A DNA stretch of 6,078 bases from Planctomycetota bacterium (GCA_026692885.1 JAPLNJ010000404.1:1-6078); one strand, 5' to 3'; counted from the first letter of the stretch, positions 1 through 5,824 are shown. Notes: generated by a model from the letters alone, not told the origin. Made by a program: numbers and translations.

Positions 1-113
1 TTCGCCCCTTCAGGGCTGGTGTGCTCCATCCTCGCATAACCCAGGGCGGCGCTACGCGGCTACGCCGCTCCGCTCTGCCCTGGGCTGATTTGTGGCTGCT
101 CCGTTGGGGCGAA
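1..113. repeat. Large nested palindromic repeat
   Basis: The outer ends TTCGCCCC (1-8) and GGGGCGAA (106-113) are exact reverse complements. Inside them CCCAGGGC (40-47) pairs with GCCCTGGG (77-84), and GCGGC (56-60) pairs with GCCGC (64-68) around a 3-nt loop. The sequences just inside the outer ends (11-18 and 92-100) also pair imperfectly. The whole block can fold into one long, interrupted stem. Similar GC-rich palindromes with a 'CCCAGGGC...GCCCTGGG' core are, as I recall, dispersed in planctomycete and verrucomicrobial genomes. The left edge coincides with the window edge, so the element may extend further left. An open frame crossing it looks like a by-product of the GC content. Confidence 0.75.
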
Positions 114-446
114 AACCTGTGGATCACGATCGGGGGTAGCCCCAGGGGCCACTCGGTCATCCTTGATTTCGTAATCACTCCGCGAAGCCAACCAGAATGG
201 AACGGCATCAGGCATTCGGGAAAACACCAATTCAAGGCAAGATCAGACAAACTGAACACCCCACTCCCGACCCCTTTGCTTCGGGCAGATCGGCAAACAG
301 GAAAGGTACTGCTGTACACCTTAACTGCCGACGGGAACATCTGTTCACTTGCTGCTCCACCCCTCCCGGCCCGCTCCATCTTCCCCTCCGAACTCGGCGG
401 CGATCGTGAACGCATTCGCTGGTCAGAGTCGAACCGCCTCCTCGTG
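114..446. other. Intergenic region, no gene recognised
   Basis: Open frames on both strands cross this stretch, but none shows a recognisable domain, a plausible ribosome binding site, or protein-like composition. They are rich in Arg, Pro and Ser, as expected of chance frames in GC-rich DNA. A short palindrome GCCCCAGGGGC lies near 138-148. No tRNA was found: a T-arm-like GTTCGACT on the minus strand (427-434) has no pairing stem around it. Confidence 0.5.
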
Positions 447-569
447 GCATGGCTCTCCAGAGCCGTGTGCGATACGCTCTGCTAAGCTCGTAACGCGTCC
501 GAGTTCCGGCAGAAATCATGAGCGGCTTCGCGGATCGAAGTCGAACTGCACGGCTCTGGAGAGCCATGC
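447..569. repeat. Perfect 21-bp inverted repeat pair, 81-bp spacer
   Basis: Positions 447-467 and 549-569 are exact reverse complements. Each arm is itself nearly palindromic, with GGCTCT and AGAGCC separated by CC (451-464), so an arm can form a small hairpin alone or pair with the other arm. The octamer AGTCGAAC occurs in direct orientation shortly before each arm (427-434 and 539-546). This suggests that two copies of one repeat unit sit in inverted orientation. The second arm ends at the first base of the stop codon of the sigma factor remnant. Repeats with a 'GGCTCTCCAGAGCC' core are familiar to me from PVC genomes, but I cannot check this. Confidence 0.8.
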
Positions 570-760
570 TACGACCTGGCCAGCCGCTGCTGCAACAGCG
601 CCAACGTCCGATAGACGGCCTGGCGGGCGAGGCTCAATTCGCTGGCAATTTCCGTGACCGACTGACCCTGCAATCGCCGCTCCAGCACTTGGCAAGCCAG
701 CGGCGGCAACCCGCGCAGGAGCACTTCGATCTGATTGCGCAAAACGCTAGCAGCAGGGGG
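569..760 (-). pseudogene. ECF-type sigma factor fragment (region 4)
   Basis: This open frame encodes 63 residues but has no convincing start codon. A TGA (761-763) closes it upstream and a TAG (569-571) ends it. Residues 11-60 read like the DNA-binding region 4 of an ECF sigma factor. The stretch LLRGLPPLACQVLERRL corresponds to the first helices, and VTEIASELSLARQAVYRTL to the helix-turn-helix. Region 2, which binds the -10 element and core polymerase in an intact sigma factor (about 180-200 aa), is absent. The preceding sequence is a palindromic repeat, so the 5' part was probably deleted or displaced. A stand-alone helix-turn-helix peptide starting at TTG (742) is possible but less likely. 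The match is by eye only. Confidence 0.6.
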
Positions 761-763
761 TCA

Positions 764-841
764 GGGTGGCTGGGGCAGAGTACAGCGATGCCCCAGAAAC
801 CGGGTACTGGGGCTTCGCTTAGGCTCAGCCGCCAGCCACCC
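764..841. repeat. Palindromic repeat with alternative stems
   Basis: The ends GGGTGGCTGG (764-773) and CCAGCCACCC (832-841) are perfect inverted repeats. Between them GCCCCAG (790-796) can pair either with CTGGGGC upstream (770-776) or with CTGGGGC downstream (807-813). The downstream pairing leaves a 10-nt loop. The element lies between the antitoxin gene and the sigma factor fragment. On the minus strand it would be transcribed just after the antitoxin and could act as a 3' stabilising or terminating stem, although no T-run follows. It resembles a repeat I recall from Pirellula-type planctomycetes; this is recollection, not a search result. Confidence 0.65.
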
Positions 842-907
842 GGACCGTGGCCAGCACGGACAGCAGTGCGCAACCTTACGATCAAGGCGACAGCTGCGGC
901 AAGGTGC

Positions 908-1264
908 CTATCGCTGGGAGGCAGTGCCGGTGGCGACACGTTGCGGCCGTCGCGACTCGACGCTGATGGTGGCATGCACGGCCTGTGCAAGACGGTCCAG
1001 CACATCCGACCGCAGGGTGCGAGTGCCCTCGAGGAATTCACAGAGCGACTGGGACGAAACACCCGCTTCCGCGGCAATCTCGCGGACAAGGCGACCGCTG
1101 CTATGAATGGCTCGACGCAGATGACCGCTGAACGTCTCTTCGCCCTTGGCTTCCACCATCCTGTCGTGCCTTTCGCTGAGTTCCCCCAATTCTTCGGCGA
1201 TGAGCGCGCGTTCCCGCCGCAACTCTTCCAAAAGGTCCGGTGATACGTTTGGTTCTGACGGCAT
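908..1264 (-). CDS. Helix-turn-helix (XRE-like) protein, probable antitoxin
   Basis: This 118-residue protein has two visible parts. Residues 11-37 are a charged Leu/Glu/Arg helix of coiled-coil type. Residues 49-96 look like an XRE-type helix-turn-helix, with LVREIAAEAGVSSQSLCEFL forming its core and LDRLAQAV the closing helix. The tail (100-118) is basic and probably disordered. The ATG at 1264 is preferred because AAGGA lies 9 nt upstream (1274-1278). An in-frame GTG at 1285 would overlap the toxin gene by 8 nt and lacks as good a site. The gene follows the BrnT-like toxin gene with 13 bp between stop and start, the toxin-first order usual for BrnT systems. By analogy it should bind and neutralise the toxin and repress the shared promoter. 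Orphan regulator is the alternative. Confidence 0.7.
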   Translation of the reverse strand: MPSEPNVSPDLLEELRRERALIAEELGELSERHDRMVEAKGEETFSGHLRRAIHSSGRLVREIAAEAGVSSQSLCEFLEGTRTLRSDVLDRLAQAVHATISVESRRPQRVATGTASQR

Positions 1265-1273
1265 TTCGGCGTG

Positions 1274-1278
1274 TCCTT
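1274..1278 (-). promoter_or_regulatory. Ribosome binding site setting the antitoxin start
   Basis: AAGGA on the minus strand stands 9 nt before ATG 1264 and touches the toxin stop codon (1278-1280). It favours the shorter antitoxin product over the in-frame GTG at 1285. Its position implies that antitoxin translation may be coupled to ribosomes finishing the toxin. Confidence 0.55.
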
Positions 1279-1526
1279 CATTCACCTCGGCGCCGCGTTT
1301 CGTAGGCGGTTACGGGAACAATCGTGAACTCGTCGATCTTCTCGAAGACACAAAACAGATACCGGGCGTTTCGCGTCTCGCCCCAACAGCACGGCCGACC
1401 GGTCGTTCGGCTTTCGCCAATTTCCTCCGGGCTGCTGACCACCACCTCGAAATCCTCCGGGCTGACGCCGTGTTCGTCAAGGTGCTCGATGATTTCGTCG
1501 GTCCACTTGAAATCGAAGTACGGCAT
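1278..1526 (-). CDS. BrnT-like toxin, ribonuclease of type II TA module
   Basis: The 82-residue product begins MPYFDFKWTDEIIEHL, continues with HGVSPEDFEVVV (residues 19-30), and ends in two strand-like segments, ARYLFCVFEKI (54-64) and EFTIVPVTAYE (66-76). This matches the BrnT layout: an aromatic/Trp start, a helix, the 'HGVS-E-' motif, and then beta strands closing with a conserved arginine-rich end (RRR, 78-80). Family members of about 80-95 aa are RelE-fold ribonucleases held in check by a DNA-binding partner. ATG 1526 is chosen because AGGA (1533-1536) lies 6 nt upstream; a longer frame to 1571 adds only low-complexity sequence. TAGAAT at 1555-1560 (minus) is a possible -10 box without a clear -35. 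The helix-turn-helix gene downstream supports a TA module. A related DUF4258-type protein is the alternative; the family call is by eye. Confidence 0.65.
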   Translation of the reverse strand: MPYFDFKWTDEIIEHLDEHGVSPEDFEVVVSSPEEIGESRTTGRPCCWGETRNARYLFCVFEKIDEFTIVPVTAYETRRRGE

Positions 1527-1619
1527 GCGTCGTCCTGCTCTCGAAGCCGCCGCTATTCTACCCCTGCCCAAGGCCCAAGACCAGCCGGATGCATCCCAAA
1601 TTGGTCGTCCACGCCCACC

Positions 1620-1913
1620 CTACAAGGCCGCTCGGATCAAGTCGTCTCCATCGAACGGCAAGCGGATGGCGATCTGATCCAGGTGCACCGGCACGCCCAA
1701 CGGTTCGAGTTGGGCCCGAATGGCGCGAGGTAGATCAATCGGTGCTCCTACATCGTTCGAAGCGTGGACCAGAAACACGGGCGGCGTGTCTTGGTGAAAC
1801 CGGAACGGGGACTCCTTCTGGTGCCAGTGCCAGGTGGCCACGCCGACTACAAAATCCGGCCGGCTGCTTTGCCGTTCGACCGGATCGTCTGCCCGGCGGA
1901 TAAACCAACGGAT
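1620..1913 (-). pseudogene. Alpha/beta-hydrolase esterase remnant (3' part)
   Basis: The frame is open for 97 residues between a TAA (1914-1916) and a TAG (1620-1622), with no proper start. ADDPVERQSSRPDFVVGV (residues 8-25) is the segment that follows the nucleophile region in BD-FAE/acetylxylan-type esterases. TPPVFLVHASND (43-54) is the strand carrying the catalytic Asp, and LEPLGVPVHLD follows. After that the sequence departs from the family. The expected GGHGF-type catalytic His motif is missing, as is the GxSxG nucleophile upstream. Intact relatives have about 280-320 aa, so this is a relic with both ends lost or frameshifted. It may once have belonged to a polysaccharide-deacetylation locus. 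Expression as an active enzyme is very unlikely. Confidence 0.65.
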
Positions 1914-1966
1914 TTACGGTCTCGCCGTGGCCATCGTAGCTGTCGGAGGCAGAGCAGGCGTGGGGA

Positions 1967-3604
1967 TTATCGCGCTGCTTGACACGTGACGATGGGGACG
2001 TAGCCCACCTCCAGACCGTGGGGCGGCGTCACCAGCAGTGCCGAATCGAGTGTCGCCAGCGACCCGCGGGTGGGAGGGGCCATGTAGTCCCGGTCAATCG
2101 GCCAGTTCGCGTGGAGCTTCTCCACGAACGCCTGCAGCTTCGCCTTCTTCTCCTCGCCCCACGCGTATTGCTGGAAGGACGGTTGATCGACGAAACGATA
2201 CCAGTGGTAGGTGACCACGGAACCATCCACGAGCTTGGCCGTGAACGGCCCCAGCTTCGCGCCGGGCCGGGTCCAGGCGCCGGTGGTGGGTGACGTGTAA
2301 GGGACTCCCGGCGTGGCCCGCTCGAACTCCTTCGCCAGGAGTTGGGTTTCCGCCGGCACATCCGCCGTGGCCACCGCGACGCGTTCATCTCCAAGATGCT
2401 TGTAGTACTGGGGGAACAGACCTTTCGGGCTGACGCCGTTGGTAGACCACTGCAGGCCCCACACATTGCCCTCGAAGATCCTCGTGTCAAAGGCGCGCTC
2501 CACACCGATCATTTTCTTGCCGCCCTGGTCATAGCGCGTGGTCCGCGTCGTCAGCTTGGGTTTCCAAGTGCCCTTGTCGTCGAAGCGTCCCGAGCAGGCA
2601 GAGCCGCCGTCCCGCCAGGCCTTGAACGCATCGTGCAGAGCGACCTTCGAGTAGTAGGTGACGTCCTGCACCAGAAAGGCCCGGCCTTCGGCATCCACGG
2701 GGAACTGCAGCTTGGGGATCTTGGAATAGGCCACACCGTGCGCGTCTTGGCTGTCGAAACGCGGCACAGTGTTGATCTCCATGGCGCCGCCGCCCATGCT
2801 GCCCGGGCGCGCATCGAGCCCGCGTCCGTAAAGGAAGGGATAGTTGAACAGCTTGCCGATCTTGCTCCAGGTCTCCGGAATGTAGTAGGCCATCGGTCCC
2901 TTGAAGTTGGCCGCGCTGAGAAAACAGGTCCAACTCTGGTCGCCCGTGGGCGGGTCACCCGTGGTGGGATCTGTGAACGGCAAGGCCATCCAGGTGTAGC
3001 CCAAGAACTCGCCGTTGGGGTTCCCCTGGAAAGGCAGCGCATCGGGAGGAATCAGCAGCCGGTTGCTCAGTTGTGCGATTCCGAGACGGTTATCCGGCAG
3101 CGCTTCGTTGCTGTAAAAGAAGGACCACCCCGGCGATCCAACCTCGTAGTCGTAGCATTGCGGCGTGGCGTTCAGGCTGAACTTCGGCGGGCCGTAGCGA
3201 AAGTGATTTCCCGCCCAGTAGCCCAGGCCGCCTTCCAAGGTTTGAAAGACGCTGCTCCAAGTGGGCCCCCGCTCCTTCCACGTCCGGGCCAGCGTCCCCT
3301 CTGGAGCCAGCGGCCGGTCTTGGTTGTCGGAGTTGTCCGGAGTGACCCACGAACTGGGCAGGCCAATTTGAAAATTGGCCAGCGGTTGATCAATGAGCGG
3401 CCAGACCGCCGCGTAAAAGCCCATGCCCGCACTGTATCCAGATCCGGCTGCGGGCCGGTCGTGCTGGAAACCGATATACCCGTGCAGACCCTCGGAATGC
3501 GAGGTGACGAGGCCGGCTTCGGATTTGTCATTCTTCGTTTCTTGTCCGGCACAGGTCCCGGACAGGAGGGCGAGCAACACGATGGGGGTGCAGGTGGTTT
3601 TCAT
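1967..3604 (-). CDS. Secreted protein of unknown family
   Basis: The 545-residue product starts with a signal peptide: Lys2, hydrophobic IVLLALLSG (8-16) and probable cleavage after about residue 20 (TCAG|QE). A lipobox is not convincing because Cys18 follows SGT. No further membrane segment is seen. The mature protein is rich in Trp, Tyr, Phe, Gly and Pro. It has six Cys in the precursor (5, 18, 150, 227, 337, 541) and motifs such as GLGYWAGNHFRYGPP (126-140) and GSMGGGAMEINTVPRF (268-283), which suggest a beta-rich extracytoplasmic fold. I do not recognise the family. ATG 3604 is supported by AGGAAG at 3609-3614. The gene lies 30 bp behind the oxidoreductase gene on the same strand, so the two are likely co-transcribed and may share an exported substrate. 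The antisense frame at 2342-3691 is a GC shadow. Confidence 0.85.
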   Translation of the reverse strand: MKTTCTPIVLLALLSGTCAGQETKNDKSEAGLVTSHSEGLHGYIGFQHDRPAAGSGYSAGMGFYAAVWPLIDQPLANFQIGLPSSWVTPDNSDNQDRPLAPEGTLARTWKERGPTWSSVFQTLEGGLGYWAGNHFRYGPPKFSLNATPQCYDYEVGSPGWSFFYSNEALPDNRLGIAQLSNRLLIPPDALPFQGNPNGEFLGYTWMALPFTDPTTGDPPTGDQSWTCFLSAANFKGPMAYYIPETWSKIGKLFNYPFLYGRGLDARPGSMGGGAMEINTVPRFDSQDAHGVAYSKIPKLQFPVDAEGRAFLVQDVTYYSKVALHDAFKAWRDGGSACSGRFDDKGTWKPKLTTRTTRYDQGGKKMIGVERAFDTRIFEGNVWGLQWSTNGVSPKGLFPQYYKHLGDERVAVATADVPAETQLLAKEFERATPGVPYTSPTTGAWTRPGAKLGPFTAKLVDGSVVTYHWYRFVDQPSFQQYAWGEEKKAKLQAFVEKLHANWPIDRDYMAPPTRGSLATLDSALLVTPPHGLEVGYVPIVTCQAAR

Positions 3605-3608
3605 GGGT

Positions 3609-3614
3609 CTTCCT
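3609..3614 (-). promoter_or_regulatory. Ribosome binding site of the secreted protein gene
   Basis: AGGAAG on the minus strand, with the AGGA core 6 nt before ATG 3604, lies in the 30-bp gap after the oxidoreductase gene. No promoter or terminator fits in this gap, which supports co-transcription. Confidence 0.55.
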
Positions 3615-3634
3615 GGTTCACGAAGGTTTCCAGT

Positions 3635-4921
3635 TCACACGATTTCTTCACGGGCGGCATCCCAGCGTACCATGCGTCGCTCCTGTTGTGACACCAGCGA
3701 CATGAGGAATGTCGCGGTTTCAATGAAGGCCTCGTCGGTCGAGCACTTCGGTGTGCCGCGGCTGTGGATGCAATTCACCCAGTCCACCATGTGATTCGGC
3801 TGCTGGGGCGTCTTGCCGCGCGCGTAGCCCTTGGGCAGGTCGGGTTTCTGATTATGCTCGGCAGGCTTGATTTCGAAGGTCCTGACCTCGTGCGCGATGT
3901 CATCGAACCGCAGCGTGGCATCCCGACCACAAATCTCCACCGGCTGGTTGGCCGTGGCGTTCATGCTCCCGGCGAAGGTGACCGTTCGGCCGAGCTTCTC
4001 GAACTGGTAGGTGGCGACCCAGGTGTCGGGCACTTCCCGGTCGTCCCGCAGCAGCGCATTCAGACCGGCGCAGGTGCAGTTGTCCGGAATGCCGTGACCG
4101 AGGAGGTATTGGACGAAATCCATCTCGTGCGACAGCAGATCGCCGGCGTAACCGGTGCCGTAGGCGTAGTAACAGCGCCAGTGCCAGAAGTGGCGCTCGT
4201 TCCAGGGAATCTTCGGGGCTGGCCCCAGCCAGAGGTCCCAATTCACCTCCTTCACGACCTGCGCCGGGTCCGGCCGTTCCCATTGATCGTAGTAGCCATA
4301 CCAGCGCCAGTTGGGGTGCTCCGGCTCGATGGACTTGAACCGCCCCGTGCGCACCAGGGTAATCGGGCCGAGAATGTCCTGGGCCAGGAGTTGCTTGGCC
4401 TGCCACGCGCACGTCGCCTGACGCGCATGGTGTCCAAGCTGGAATACCACGCTACTCTTCTTCAGCGCGTCGCGCATCAACTTGGCTTCGGCGAGCGTCT
4501 TGGCGAACCCCTTCTCGCAGTAGATGTCTTTGCCCGCTTTCACCGCGTCCAGCACCATTTGGCAATGCCAATGGTCCGGCGTGGCGATCACCACCGCATC
4601 GACATTCCGGTCGGCCAGGAGCTCGCGATAATCCACGTACGCTTTCACGTCGGGGTTCTGGCTGCGTTCCACGCCCTTCGTTCGGTGCGGGCCATACACA
4701 TCGCAGACCGCGGTGACCTTCACGTCGGGCGCGTGAAGGACCGCGTTGAGTAGGTCTCCCCCGCGCGTTCCCACGCCGATGCAACCGACGCCAATCGTCT
4801 TGCCCGGTGATGCGGCCGAGAGAATCGCTGGAGCAAACGTGGTGGCGGCCGCCAGCGTCGTAGCCGCCTGGCCGGTGGTGCGAAGGAACTCACGACGGTT
4901 CGGTGCAGGGTTCTCGCTCAT
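3635..4921 (-). CDS. Tat-exported Gfo/Idh/MocA family oxidoreductase
   Basis: The 428-residue product begins with a twin-arginine signal (NRREFLRTTG, 8-17), a hydrophobic Ala/Thr stretch, and likely cleavage after SAA (35-37). It should be folded with cofactor in the cytoplasm and exported. The Rossmann part shows IGVGCIGVGTRGGD (43-56), VTAVCDVY (69-76), VDAVVIATPDHWH (107-119) and YCEKG (134-138) with the catalytic Lys137; most relatives have EKP here. The C-terminal domain shows GDLLSHEMD (260-268), with His265 as the usual catalytic His. The family interconverts alcohols and ketones of sugars or inositols using NAD(P); substrate cannot be read from sequence. ATG 4921 is preferred over ATG 4951 because it places RR near the N-terminus and has GAAAGG 9 nt upstream. 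It overlaps the upstream stop codon (ATGA). Confidence 0.93.
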   Translation of the reverse strand: MSENPAPNRREFLRTTGQAATTLAAATTFAPAILSAASPGKTIGVGCIGVGTRGGDLLNAVLHAPDVKVTAVCDVYGPHRTKGVERSQNPDVKAYVDYRELLADRNVDAVVIATPDHWHCQMVLDAVKAGKDIYCEKGFAKTLAEAKLMRDALKKSSVVFQLGHHARQATCAWQAKQLLAQDILGPITLVRTGRFKSIEPEHPNWRWYGYYDQWERPDPAQVVKEVNWDLWLGPAPKIPWNERHFWHWRCYYAYGTGYAGDLLSHEMDFVQYLLGHGIPDNCTCAGLNALLRDDREVPDTWVATYQFEKLGRTVTFAGSMNATANQPVEICGRDATLRFDDIAHEVRTFEIKPAEHNQKPDLPKGYARGKTPQQPNHMVDWVNCIHSRGTPKCSTDEAFIETATFLMSLVSQQERRMVRWDAAREEIV

Positions 4922-5145
4922 GGTTTCGGGCCTTTCTGTGATGCGGTGCATGTCTGCAATGCCTGCAATAGTGTTTCCGCCGCTCCCACTGTGCCGTAAG
5001 GCGTTGGCAACTCGTAGGCATTGTATGGGATGAGGGGTGAGATGTCCTCGACCTCATCCAGCTCTTCTGCCAAGATACGAATCAGTCTAATCTTGTCTGC
5101 GGCGGGCAACTCCTGAACCGCAGGTAGCAACTCAGCCAGTGTCAT
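4918..5145 (-). CDS. Small antitoxin-like protein, coupled to oxidoreductase gene
   Basis: The product has 75 residues. Its start, MTLAELLPAVQEL, then ADKIRLIRILAEEL (16-29), a PY motif (49-50) and AAETLLQAL (55-63) follow the layout of small proteins frequent in cyanobacteria (MxLxELLPxVxxLxxxDKxxLxxFL...PYxxxxAAxxL). Those are often annotated as antitoxins beside PIN-type toxins. No toxin gene follows here. Instead its TGA overlaps the ATG of the oxidoreductase gene (ATGA, 4918-4921), which implies translational coupling. ATG 5145 has a G-rich stretch (GGGGGGA, about 5151-5158 region) upstream; a TTG at 5166 would add seven residues. Two helices connected by a short loop are likely. The role is unknown. 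It could be a relic of a TA pair that became a leader gene, or a chance placement. Confidence 0.6.
   Translation of the reverse strand: MTLAELLPAVQELPAADKIRLIRILAEELDEVEDISPLIPYNAYELPTPYGTVGAAETLLQALQTCTASQKGPKP
4931..4936 (-). promoter_or_regulatory. Ribosome binding site setting the oxidoreductase start
   Basis: GAAAGG on the minus strand lies 9 nt before ATG 4921 and inside the end of the preceding small gene. It supports the shorter N-terminus that begins right before the twin-arginine motif. Confidence 0.5.
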
Positions 5146-5197
5146 GCCATGTTTCCCCCCGGACAATTGATCTTCTGCCTAGACGCCACTACAGGCG

Positions 5198-5227
5198 ATT
5201 GTAGACTTAGTGCCCCCCATGCGTCCA
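5198..5227 (-). promoter_or_regulatory. Possible promoter of the oxidoreductase operon
   Basis: On the minus strand TACAAT (5198-5203) matches a -10 box in five of six positions. TGGACG (5222-5227), 18 nt upstream, matches a -35 box in four of six. An interrupted palindrome CTACA...TGTAG (5189-5204) overlaps the -10 and could be an operator. The site lies about 53 nt before ATG 5145. Such matches arise easily by chance, so this is tentative. Confidence 0.28.
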
Positions 5228-5524
5228 TCGCGTCAATGTCGCGTTCATGGGCTGGGCCCGGGTGCCGCGCTGCTTGCGTCCGGATTCCGTGCATGCTCGG
5301 TAGAAGGTTGGGGATAAGCGTTAATCTCAAGAAACCCCGCCATCGCACAAGATGAAGTGTGTGAGTGTCCCCTTCTGCCTGTGCGGAAGTAGCGCCGGCA
5401 AGGACAGCCAGTACCAGACGCGGAGGCGTCAGACGCTGTATAATGCCGCGACCCGAACGGACGGCCCGGCGGGTGTTGGCGAGGCCCCGGCCTCCGATTG
5501 GCACACGTGAACCCGGATCATTCA
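5228..5524. other. Intergenic region, no gene recognised
   Basis: No frame on either strand shows a recognisable domain or a supported start. A long minus-strand open frame through it (5142-5612) runs into the palindrome at 5525-5666 and overlaps the small gene start, so it is most likely spurious. TATAAT at 5439-5444 (plus) has no -35 partner at the usual distance and no gene following it. Confidence 0.45.
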
Positions 5525-5666
5525 TGTAGGCCGGAACGAGGTCGCGCAAAGCTATGCCGGAACGGCGCAACCGACGCGCGCAGGAAGAACCCGCTTGGTG
5601 CAGACGCCACACGCCCGAAGCGACCGAAGTTCCGGCAGTGTTTCCGGTTGCTTGTTCCGGCCTACA
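5525..5666. repeat. 142-bp nested palindrome
   Basis: TGTAGGCCGGAAC (5525-5537) and GTTCCGGCCTACA (5654-5666) are exact reverse complements. Inside them TGCCGGAAC (5555-5563) pairs exactly with GTTCCGGCA (5629-5637). The gaps between outer and inner arms are similar on both sides (17 and 16 nt), so the structure is a genuine symmetric element rather than a chance match. The central 65 nt encode nothing visible. No transposase is present, so this is a non-autonomous palindromic repeat. It starts about 380 bp upstream of the small-gene start and just left of a second element. Confidence 0.75.
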
Positions 5667-5702
5667 GGAGCATAAATACTCCGCGAAGCCGCGAGAAGTG
5701 AC

Positions 5703-5824
5703 AGTAGTTCCACGTCTGGGGAGCCCGTGCGAATTGACGTAGCTGAATTCGCCAGAATTCAGGGCCCGGCCGTGGACTCCTGAACTCTGGCGAGTTCAGC
5801 TACAGCCCAAACTTGGAACTACTG
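5703..5824. mobile_element. MITE-like element with terminal inverted repeats
   Basis: The ends are imperfect inverted repeats: 5702-5720 and 5806-5824 match at 17 of 19 positions, with an 11-bp perfect outer end (CAGTAGTTCCA / TGGAACTACTG). The block 5703-5824 is bordered directly on both sides by AGTGAC (5697-5702 and 5825-5830), which looks like a 6-bp target duplication. Its length of 122 bp, the lack of coding capacity and the internal palindrome fit a miniature inverted-repeat element mobilised by a transposase elsewhere. The fit is not perfect, because the terminal-repeat symmetry is offset by one base from the direct repeats. The transposase family cannot be named from this alone. Confidence 0.5.
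5739..5803. repeat. Inner 24-bp inverted repeat, hairpin
   Basis: Positions 5739-5762 and 5780-5803 are inverted repeats matching at 22 of 24 positions around a 17-nt loop. One of the two mismatches becomes a U-G wobble in a transcript of the plus strand, the other on the minus strand. Paired GTAGCTGAA...TTCAGCTAC ends are, as I recall, a common dispersed repeat in Pirellula-type planctomycetes. It forms the centre of the MITE-like element. Confidence 0.75.

Noticed and set aside
421..440. T-arm-like GTTCGACT suggesting a tRNA on the minus strand
   Set aside because: The bases on either side cannot form the T stem and no acceptor, D or anticodon arms fit; the same word recurs beside the second repeat arm.
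21..485. 154-residue plus-strand frame at the left end
   Set aside because: Its first third is translated palindrome and the rest has no recognisable feature.
518..1281. Long overlapping frames on both strands across the antitoxin gene and repeats (518-1243 plus, 634-1281 minus)
   Set aside because: Both run straight through a palindromic repeat and the sigma factor remnant, and are out of frame with the helix-turn-helix gene. Neither shows a domain.
2342..3691. 449-residue plus-strand open frame opposite the secreted protein gene
   Set aside because: It is antisense to a well supported gene with a signal peptide and ribosome binding site; its composition (Arg, Gly, Val, Pro rich) is that of a GC-driven shadow frame.
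3764..4753. 329-residue plus-strand open frame opposite the oxidoreductase gene
   Set aside because: The opposite strand encodes a clear family member with all motifs; the plus-strand frame shows no domain.
5439..5444. TATAAT as a plus-strand promoter
   Set aside because: No -35 box lies at a suitable distance and no plus-strand gene follows.
5142..5612. 156-residue minus-strand frame with a possible hydrophobic stretch
   Set aside because: It begins inside the nested palindrome, overlaps the start of the small gene in another frame, and has no ribosome binding site that I can see.
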